Shown piece after piece: positions 1 to 4,980 of a DNA stretch of 6,531 nucleotides; positions within the stretch are counted from its first letter, which is position 1; each line of letters opens with the position of its first letter. The stretch is from Actinomycetota bacterium. GTDB taxonomy: Bacteria; Actinomycetota; Thermoleophilia; Gaiellales; Gaiellaceae. Location: NCBI GenBank assembly GCA_005885085.1, contig VAXY01000186.1, forward strand, positions 1-6,531, read 5' to 3'. The position numbers were made by a program, and so were the translations under genes. Below the pieces are notes generated by a model. The model saw only the letters and a list, made by a program, of their open reading frames with translations. It was not told the origin of the DNA and did not search any database.

Positions 1-188
1 TGCGGCGGACAGCCTTCGAGCGGCTCGACGTTGCCGAGGCCGAGCGCCTCGAGGTTCGGGAGATCGAGCCCGCCGACCGCGTGCGCGACGTTGCCGAGCG
101 TGTTCGAGCCCTCGTCGCCGTACTCGGCGGCGTCCGGAAGCTCGCCCGCTCCAACGGCATCGAGCACGATGACGCACGCCCTCGGCAT
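1..188 (-). CDS. deoB: Phosphopentomutase, N-terminal part (runs off left edge)
   Basis: Phosphopentomutase interconverts (deoxy)ribose 1-phosphate and 5-phosphate, linking nucleoside salvage to the pentose phosphate pool. It is a cytosolic metalloenzyme of the alkaline phosphatase superfamily. Only the first 62 codons are present. They carry the family's N-terminal signature: VIVLDAVGAGELPDA at residues 6-20, with Asp10 the expected metal ligand, then GDEGSNTLGN at residues 24-33. The catalytic threonine and remaining metal ligands lie beyond the window. The ATG at 186-188 is the only possible start, because an in-frame TAG sits at 198-200. No Shine-Dalgarno sequence is visible. A TAGAAT hexamer ending 6 nt before the ATG suggests a leaderless mRNA. 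The gene begins 4 nt after the ald stop, so it could also be read through from ald. Identification is firm despite truncation. Confidence 0.9.
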   Translation of the reverse strand, partial: MPRACVIVLDAVGAGELPDAAEYGDEGSNTLGNVAHAVGGLDLPNLEALGLGNVEPLEGCPP

Positions 189-192
189 GCGG

Positions 193-1455
193 CTATTCTA
201 GGTCGGCAGTGCTGACCGCCCTCGGACTGCTCGCAATGGTCGCCTTCATCGTAGGCGTGATCGCGCTTGCTGCAGGTGTGACGTGGATCGTCGTGAGGTA
301 TTCGCCTGCTAAGCGGGCGGACCAGTCGTCCTGGACGGCTGACAGCGGCAGCAGGTCCTCGAGCGGCTGATAGTCGAGGCCGTGTGCGTCTGCGACCGCT
401 TCGTATGTCACCTTCCCGTCGAGCACGTTGACGCCGCGCGCCAGCGCGCCGTCGCGGGCGACGGCCTCGGCGAGCCCGTGGTCCGCGATCGCTTCCACGT
501 ACGGCAGCGTCGCGTTCGTCAGCGCCTTCGTCGATGTGATCGGTACGGCGCCCGGCATGTTCGCGACGCAGTAGTGCGTGACACCGTCGACCTTGTAGAC
601 GGGCTCGCTGTGCGTCGTCGGCCGTGAGGTCTCCGCACACCCGCCCTGGTCGATCGCAACGTCGGCAAGCACGGCGCCGTCCTTCATGGCACCGACCATC
701 TCGCGGGTGATGAGCTTCGGCGCGACCGCGCCGGGGATCAGAACCGCGCCGATGACGACGTCCGCCTCGCGCACGGATTCCTCGATCTGCAGGCTGGACG
801 ACATGACGAGGCTGACGCGGCCGGACAGGACTTCCTCGAGGTGGCGCATCCGGTCGAGCGAGCGCTCGAGGATCGTCACGTTGGCGCCGAGCCCGAGGGC
901 GATCACCGCGGCGTTGTAACCGACCATTCCTCCGCCGATCACGACGACACGCCCGGGCGCGACACCGGGGACACCTCCCAGCAGCAGGCCGCGGCCGCCG
1001 AGCGGCTTCTCCAGGAAGTAGGCGCCGGCCTGCGCCGCCAGCCGGCCCGCGATCTCGCTCATCGGCGCGAGCAGCGGCAGCCCGTGCGAATCGGTCTCGA
1101 CCGTCTCGTACGCGACCGCCGCGATGCCGCTGCCGAGGAGCGCTCTCGTGAGCGGCTCGTCGGCGGCGATGTGGAGAAACGTGAAGAGGACGAGTCCCTC
1201 GCGCAGCCGTCCGTACTCCGATGCGATCGGCTCCTTCACCTTGAGCAGCAGGTCCGACTCTGCCCAGATGTCGTCAACGCTCGCGATGCGCGCACCTGCA
1301 GCCTCGTAGGCCGCGTCCGTAAATGCGCTGCCCTCCCCCGCGCGGGTCTCGACTATGACGTCGTGACCCCGTTGGACGAGCTCGCGCGCACCGGCGGGCG
1401 CCAGCGCAACGCGGTACTCGTCGGACTTGATCTCCTTCGCGACGCCGATCTTCAC
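193..1455 (-). CDS. ald: Alanine dehydrogenase
   Basis: Alanine dehydrogenase catalyses reversible NAD-dependent oxidative deamination of L-alanine to pyruvate and ammonium in the cytosol. The N-terminal catalytic domain begins with the family signature GVAKEIK-DEYRVAL; Arg15, Lys74 (KVKEP) and His95 (FTFLH) match the substrate-binding and catalytic residues. The NAD-binding Rossmann segment is VVVIGGGMVGYNAA (about residues 170-183), and Asp269 in DVAIDQGG is the conserved catalytic aspartate. CVANMPGAVP near 296-305 is also typical. The start is GTG 1453-1455; an in-frame TAG at 1465-1467 excludes anything upstream. Family members are usually about 370 residues, and homology appears to end near residue 370 (HGLDYQPLEDLL). 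The remaining 50 or so residues have no family counterpart I recognise and are read opposite the plus-strand small ORF. The enzyme call is secure; the C-terminus is not. Confidence 0.93.
   Translation of the reverse strand: MKIGVAKEIKSDEYRVALAPAGARELVQRGHDVIVETRAGEGSAFTDAAYEAAGARIASVDDIWAESDLLLKVKEPIASEYGRLREGLVLFTFLHIAADEPLTRALLGSGIAAVAYETVETDSHGLPLLAPMSEIAGRLAAQAGAYFLEKPLGGRGLLLGGVPGVAPGRVVVIGGGMVGYNAAVIALGLGANVTILERSLDRMRHLEEVLSGRVSLVMSSSLQIEESVREADVVIGAVLIPGAVAPKLITREMVGAMKDGAVLADVAIDQGGCAETSRPTTHSEPVYKVDGVTHYCVANMPGAVPITSTKALTNATLPYVEAIADHGLAEAVARDGALARGVNVLDGKVTYEAVADAHGLDYQPLEDLLPLSAVQDDWSARLAGEYLTTIHVTPAASAITPTMKATIASSPRAVSTADLE
194..200. promoter_or_regulatory. Candidate near-symmetric -10 element for deoB (minus) and the small ORF (plus)
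   Basis: On the minus strand bases 195-200 read TAGAAT, a good match to TATAAT/TANNNT. Six nucleotides separate it from the deoB ATG, the spacing expected if transcription starts at the A of the ATG (leaderless). On the plus strand bases 194-199 read TATTCT, also TANNNT, followed by AGGT at 200-203 and a GTG at 209. I see no convincing -35 for either direction; ATGACG at 169-174 is a weak candidate for the plus strand. The deoB reading is the better supported of the two. All of this is inferred from motif and spacing. Confidence 0.35.
209..370 (+). CDS. Small single-pass membrane protein, 53 aa, antisense to the ald 3' end
   Basis: This ORF opens with GTG and ends at TGA 368-370. Residues 2-29 are almost entirely hydrophobic (Leu, Ala, Val, Ile, Gly, Phe) and form one transmembrane helix. 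It ends in VTWIVVRYSPAKR (residues 24-36), whose positive charges would place the C-terminus in the cytoplasm. Residues 38-53 are polar and serine-rich, probably disordered. GTG 209 is the only start that keeps the whole helix: the in-frame stop TGA lies at 170-172, and the next start (ATG 236) would cut the helix. AGGT at 200-203 is a weak ribosome-binding site. The helix, 'TW-VV-SP-K' border and basic tail resemble short hypothetical membrane proteins I recall from actinobacteria, but I cannot name a family or function. It lies fully inside the ald reading frame on the other strand, so either this ORF or the ald tail may be spurious. Confidence 0.5.
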   Translation: MLTALGLLAMVAFIVGVIALAAGVTWIVVRYSPAKRADQSSWTADSGSRSSSG

Positions 1456-1461
1456 GGCGCG

Positions 1462-1470
1462 ACCCTACCT
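1462..1470 (-). promoter_or_regulatory. ald: ald start signal: Shine-Dalgarno or leaderless -10
   Basis: Upstream of the ald GTG the minus strand reads AGGTAGGGT. AGGTAGGG (1463-1470) is a purine-rich Shine-Dalgarno-like sequence with a 7-nt spacer. The overlapping TAGGGT (1462-1467) fits a TANNNT -10 box placed 6 nt before the start codon, the same spacing as TAGAAT before deoB, which would make ald leaderless. The sequence does not decide between the two. No clear -35 is seen. Confidence 0.35.
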
Positions 1471-1505
1471 TGTGAACAGATCGGCACGCATTCGGCGCAG
1501 ATGCA

Positions 1506-1519
1506 CCGGCCGCGGCCGG
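1506..1519. other. Perfect 14-bp GC palindrome downstream of the Nudix gene
   Basis: CCGGCCGCGGCCGG is its own reverse complement and lies 14 nt past the Nudix TAA, in the 78-bp gap before ald. In RNA it could fold as a 5-bp stem (CCGGC/GCCGG) with a CGCG loop. There is no T-tract on either side, so it is not a standard intrinsic terminator. It might stabilise or attenuate the upstream transcript, or simply be chance in GC-rich DNA. Confidence 0.3.
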
Positions 1520-1533
1520 AGAGGCGACGGCTG

Positions 1534-2049
1534 TTAGAGACCCGTGCTCGCGTCGGCTTGGTGCAGGTAAAGCAGCAGACCGGCGAGCGTCTTGGCGTCC
1601 TCGAGCTCGTGCAGCCGGGTCGCGATCTCGTTCGCCGGCCAGCGCACGACCTCCAGCTCTTCGTCCGCTTCCGGGCTCGACCGGCCCCGTTCGAGGGCGT
1701 GCGCAACGAAGAGATGCATCCGTTCACGGCAGAAGCCGGGCGTCGTGTAGAAGGCGGCCAGCTGACGCCATGTGCCGCCGGTCAGGCCGGTCTCCTCCTC
1801 GAGCTCGCGCCGCGCGCTGTCGTATGGGCGCTCGCCGTGTTCGAGTGTCCCCGCCGGCAGCTCGAGCAGGTGCTTGCGCGCGGCTTCCCGCCGCTGACGC
1901 ACGAGCGTCAGCAAGCCCTCCGTGTCGACCGCGACGACCGCGACCGCTCCGGGATGCTCGACGATCTCGCGCTCGTGCTCGCCCCAGCGTTCGACAGTGA
2001 CGTCGAACAGCTTGCCGGCGTACGCGGTCCGTGCGGAGTCGGGCTTCAA
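1534..2049 (-). CDS. Nudix hydrolase, ADP-ribose pyrophosphatase type
   Basis: The likely reaction is Mg-dependent hydrolysis of ADP-ribose to AMP and ribose 5-phosphate, in the cytosol. The 171-residue protein has a complete Nudix box, G-x5-E-x7-RELEEETGL: Gly67, Glu73, Arg81, Glu82, Glu85, Glu86 and Gly88. Pro104 in YTTPGF, 16 residues after Gly88, matches the proline typical of the ADP-ribose pyrophosphatase subgroup. The N-terminus (YAGKLFDVTVERW, then EIVEHPGAVAVV) is also typical of that subgroup. I chose TTG 2047-2049, which overlaps the reductase stop as TTGA and gives the family's usual start. The frame stays open upstream to 2187, but that part is an arginine-rich shadow of the reductase gene. 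Translation is probably coupled to the reductase. Sugar-nucleotide hydrolysis is the main alternative specificity. Confidence 0.88.
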   Translation of the reverse strand: MKPDSARTAYAGKLFDVTVERWGEHEREIVEHPGAVAVVAVDTEGLLTLVRQRREAARKHLLELPAGTLEHGERPYDSARRELEEETGLTGGTWRQLAAFYTTPGFCRERMHLFVAHALERGRSSPEADEELEVVRWPANEIATRLHELEDAKTLAGLLLYLHQADASTGL

Positions 2050-2809
2050 GCGACGAAGCGTTCCACAAGTCGCCGCTGCTCCGCGTCGAACCACGGCGGC
2101 GAGCCCGCGCGGGCATTCGCACGCGCGTGGTCCGGATCCGCGGTCGCGGGGATGACCACGTCGACGCGTTCGTCGGAAAGCACCCATCTGAGGAGAGCCT
2201 CGACCCAGCTCTCGACGCCGAGTGCGTCGAGAATGTCGAGTGGAGGCGAACGGCGGAGCAGCGTTCCCTCACCAGGGGACGCATGACGATCACCGAGACG
2301 CCGAGCTCCGCCGTCAGGGGCAGCAGTTCCCGCTCGCACTCGCGCTCATGCGGGTTGAGCGGCAGCTGCACGACCTGGAAGCGCCCCGTGCGCAATGCCC
2401 GCGCCAGCTCGGCGAATGCGCGGGGCGAGTAGTGCGTCACGCCGAGCAGCCCGATGCGGCCCTCGTCACGCTCGCGCTCGAGCCACGGGACGTGCTGCTG
2501 CCACGACTGCAGGTTGTGGATCTGCTCGACGTCGATCCGCCCGAACCAGCCCAGCTGTCGGCCATACTGCTCGCGCCCCTCCTCGACGCTGCCTGCCCAG
2601 ATCTTCGTCGCGATCATCACCTGTTCGCGCCGTCCTCCGAGCACGGCGCCGAGCGACGATTCGGCACGGCTGTACATCGGCGACGAGTCGAGGACGCGGG
2701 AACCCGCCTCGAGCGCCGCGTCGACGACGCGCCGGGCTCCGGCTTCGTCACCGCCGAACGTGTTCCAGGTGCCAAGGCCGACCACCGGGCCGAGCCGCCG
2801 CTCCTCCAT
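2046..2809 (-). pseudogene. Aldo/keto reductase with a single-base frameshift
   Basis: This is an NAD(P)H-dependent carbonyl reductase of the aldo/keto reductase superfamily, physiological substrate unknown. Start ATG 2807-2809 shares one base with the DUF3866 stop (TGATG). The first 179 codons read cleanly: GLGTWNTFGG, then the catalytic tetrad Asp41 and Tyr46 (DSSPMY), Lys69 (ATKIW) and His98 (IHNLQSW), and GVTHYSPRAF at 123-132. After VIVMRPL the homologous sequence continues in another frame as GEGTLLRRSPPLDIL..., including the C-terminal cofactor segment VVIPATADPDHARAN, to TGA 2046-2048. Adding one C to the CC at 2272-2273 (plus strand) restores MRPLGEG and a 254-residue protein. Without it the frame runs on as nonsense to 1724, across the Nudix gene. 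It could be a sequencing error or a genuine recent mutation; everything else is intact. The protein is short for the superfamily. The product call is firm, its functional state unknown. Confidence 0.85.
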
Positions 2810-3792
2810 CAGCCAACGCGTGAGCGCGCGAGCCGGCCGGCGGCGAACGCGGCGGCAAAGAAGAGCCCGTCCTCCTCGGGTCCGCGGCCCATGTGCGACA
2901 GCGGCAGACCTGCGCACGCCGCCTCCCAGCCGGAGACGTCGACTTCCTCGACAGGCCGAAGCCATCCCGGCGCCGGCGACTCACGCGGCCAGGCTGCGAC
3001 GACGCGGTCGCCGCAGAGACGCAGCACGTCGCGCGCGTGGTGCGAGACGCCCCGATGGCGCTCTCGGGCGTCGGTCTGAGAGGCGCGCACCGCGAGCACC
3101 GGAGCGCCGCCGAGCACGGATGCGGCGTTCGCGGCCACTGCCGCGGCGAGCCCACCGTGCCCGAAGCTCGAGCCTGTGCCCACGATTCCGGGGCCGATTC
3201 CGCAGACGACGACGTCGAAGCCCTCGGTCCTGCACCAGAGCAGCGCCGACGCCGCGGAGACGCAGTGGACGTCGCCGTCGATGCACGCCTCGGCCGCGAC
3301 GGTCACCGCCAGCAAGCCGCGCTCGCGCAGCGTCCGCAACGTGTCGGACAGCGAGACCGGAAGCGCTCCGCCCGGCACCTGGACGTAGGCGACCCGGAGC
3401 CCGGGGCCGATGCCCGCACACACCGGCGCGACCTGGCTGTGCAGCGAGCAGCACACGACCGGCAAGCCGTCCAAAGTCTGCGGCAGCTCGCGTCCCTCCT
3501 CCCCGTGAACCGCCGCCGCCTGTCCGGGGGTGTACGGCAGCTTCATCACGTGCGCGCCGTCGTCGGCCGGCAGATCGAGCCCACGCGTGACGTTGACGTA
3601 AAGGACGTCGAATCCACCGGAGCCGAGCTCGAGCTCCCGGGCCTGCACGTTGACGATCACCTCGTCACCGAGGGCGACCGGCCCCGTCAACCGAGGGTAG
3701 GCGACGCACGGAACGCCGTCGACTTCGATGCGCGCAAGCCCCTCGGCACGGGACACGACCGCCGTGACCCGCCCGCGCCTAAGCGTCAGCAT
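2809..3792 (-). CDS. DUF3866 family protein, function unknown
   Basis: I recognise this as DUF3866, a family of actinobacteria and Firmicutes without an assigned function. Recognisable blocks are MLTLRRGRV at the start, HVMKLPYTPGQ (81-91), SQVAPVCAGI (119-128), ALPVSLSDTL (143-152), GIGPGIVGTGSSFGHGG (198-214) and DARERHRGVSHHARDVL (241-257). The glycine-rich block and the RERHRGVSHH block look like a ligand- or active-site region, but that is inference. Ten cysteines (29, 114, 115, 125, 170, 177, 187, 197, 260, 293) are many for a soluble protein of 327 residues. No signal peptide or convincing transmembrane segment is seen. Start ATG 3790-3792 lies inside the end of the peptidase gene (14-nt overlap), and the stop TGA shares a base with the reductase ATG, so translation is probably coupled on both sides. 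No clear Shine-Dalgarno sequence precedes it. Confidence 0.82.
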   Translation of the reverse strand: MLTLRRGRVTAVVSRAEGLARIEVDGVPCVAYPRLTGPVALGDEVIVNVQARELELGSGGFDVLYVNVTRGLDLPADDGAHVMKLPYTPGQAAAVHGEEGRELPQTLDGLPVVCCSLHSQVAPVCAGIGPGLRVAYVQVPGGALPVSLSDTLRTLRERGLLAVTVAAEACIDGDVHCVSAASALLWCRTEGFDVVVCGIGPGIVGTGSSFGHGGLAAAVAANAASVLGGAPVLAVRASQTDARERHRGVSHHARDVLRLCGDRVVAAWPRESPAPGWLRPVEEVDVSGWEAACAGLPLSHMGRGPEEDGLFFAAAFAAGRLARSRVG

Positions 3793-4900
3793 CCTGGGCG
3801 ACGTCGACCAGCGCGAGCGTGACCTCGACCATGCCCTCGAGGTCGTCGACGGTGATGCGTTCGTCCGCGGTGTGGATGTCCTGCATCCCGTTCGCCAGGT
3901 TCAGGCAGTTGAGGCCGCGTTCGTTGAACACATTGGCATCGGCGGCGCCCCCGCTGAGGCCGTAGGTCGGCGTGAACCCGGCGCGCTCGAGCGCCGCATG
4001 CGCAATCCGGACGACTCCGTCGTCACGCTTGAAGCGGTAGCCGCGGTAGCTCTTGGACACCTTCGTCTCCACCTCGCAATCCTCGAGACCCGCGGCGAAG
4101 GCAAAGGCGTCGACCATCTCCTGGACGAGATCGGAGAGCTTGCGCTCGTTGTGCGAGCGAGCTTCGGCGCTCAGCGTGCACCACTCCGGGATGATGTTGC
4201 CGGCGCTGCCTCCTTCGATCAGCCCGACGTTGGCGGTGGTCTCATCGTCGACGCGTCCGAGCCGCAGATCCGCGATCGCGCGCGCCGCCGCCGCGATCGC
4301 CGAGCGGCCCTCCTCGGGGTACATGCCCGAGTGGGCGGCACGCCCGTGGAACTTCACCTCGAGCGCCTGCGAGTACGGCGCGCCGAGAATGACGTCTCCG
4401 ATCGGCGCCGCCTGGTCGTAGACGTATCCAACGCGTGCGTGCAGGCGCCGGTGGTCGAACGCCGCCGCGCCGAGCAGGCCGACCTCTTCCTTCGGCGTGA
4501 ACAGGAGCTCGATCCCGCCGTGCGACCGGTTCTCGGCCAGCACCCGACGCGTGCCCTCGAGCATCACGGCGACTGCGGACTTGTTGTCCGCGCCGAGGAT
4601 CGTGCCGCCGGCGTTGCGCACGAAGCCTTCCTCGATCACCGGCTCGAGCGGCCCCTCGGGCGGAACGGTGTCGAGGTGGGCGCAGAAGAAGATCGGCGTC
4701 CCGCCGTCGCCGCTTGGCTCGACGCGGCAATACAGATTCCCGATCGTCGATCCGACCGCGGCGCCGGCGTCGTCCTCGTCGACGGCCAGGCCGAGGTCGC
4801 GCAGATAGCGCGTGACGGCATCGGCAACGAGCCGCTCCTCTCCGGGCGGGCTCGGCAGCGCGGCCAGCTCGGTGAAGAGGTCGACGACCTCGGAGGCCAC
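3779..4900 (-). CDS. M20 family metallopeptidase, PepT/YqjE-like
   Basis: A cytosolic dizinc aminopeptidase-type enzyme, probably trimming tripeptides or other small peptides; the exact substrate is inferred. Family landmarks are in order: His75 and Asp77 in CAHLDTVP, the bridging Asp105 in GTILGADNKSA, Glu138 (general base) and Glu139 (ligand) in TPKEEVG, Asp162 in YVYDQ, and His343 in MQDIHTADE. The lid/dimerisation domain spans about residues 175-290 and includes HGRAAHSGMYPEEGRSAI. At 373 residues it is of normal length. The start is GTG 4898-4900; an in-frame TGA at 4919-4921 leaves no other candidate, and no good Shine-Dalgarno sequence is visible. The 80-bp gap to pyrG holds a small inverted repeat (CCGGC-CT-GCCGG, 4931-4942) without a T-tract. 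Its end overlaps DUF3866, making it the first gene of the coupled cluster. Related M20 amidohydrolases or dipeptidases are the alternative. Confidence 0.9.
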   Translation of the reverse strand: MASEVVDLFTELAALPSPPGEERLVADAVTRYLRDLGLAVDEDDAGAAVGSTIGNLYCRVEPSGDGGTPIFFCAHLDTVPPEGPLEPVIEEGFVRNAGGTILGADNKSAVAVMLEGTRRVLAENRSHGGIELLFTPKEEVGLLGAAAFDHRRLHARVGYVYDQAAPIGDVILGAPYSQALEVKFHGRAAHSGMYPEEGRSAIAAAARAIADLRLGRVDDETTANVGLIEGGSAGNIIPEWCTLSAEARSHNERKLSDLVQEMVDAFAFAAGLEDCEVETKVSKSYRGYRFKRDDGVVRIAHAALERAGFTPTYGLSGGAADANVFNERGLNCLNLANGMQDIHTADERITVDDLEGMVEVTLALVDVAQDADA

Positions 4901-4980
4901 GCGGCTAGCGCCGAACCTTCAGGACTCGGCCCGGCCTGCCGGTCTCGCGGCGCGCACCACGGCCGGAATTGTTACAGGCG

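Noticed and set aside
2050..2187. Upstream extension of the Nudix ORF to 2187
   Set aside because: The extra 46 residues are Arg-rich shadow of the reductase 3' end. TTG 2049 gives the normal family N-terminus and a typical TTGA overlap.
2266..2284. Programmed -1 frameshifting in the reductase
   Set aside because: A -1 slip at CTG would join the frames, but the sequence CGT CCC CTG GTG does not give good re-pairing in both sites, and no stimulatory element is evident.
841..2286. Long plus-strand ORF of 481 codons
   Set aside because: It lies opposite ald, the Nudix gene and the reductase, is rich in Arg/Asp/Glu/Gln with no recognisable domain, and is the expected antisense shadow of GC-rich genes.
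1724..2965. Minus-strand ORF of 413 codons containing the reductase N-terminus
   Set aside because: Only the stretch from ATG 2809 to about 2273 is real reductase. The part before the ATG is a DUF3866 shadow and the part after the frameshift is Arg/Ser-rich nonsense.
2222..3822. Overlapping plus-strand ORFs of 285, 378 and 309 codons
   Set aside because: All lie opposite DUF3866 and the reductase. Their Arg/Pro/Ala/Ser-rich translations match no family and are frame shadows.
4931..4942. Inverted repeat CCGGC-CT-GCCGG after pyrG as a terminator
   Set aside because: The central spacer is only 2 nt, the usable stem is about 4 bp, and no T-tract follows on either strand.
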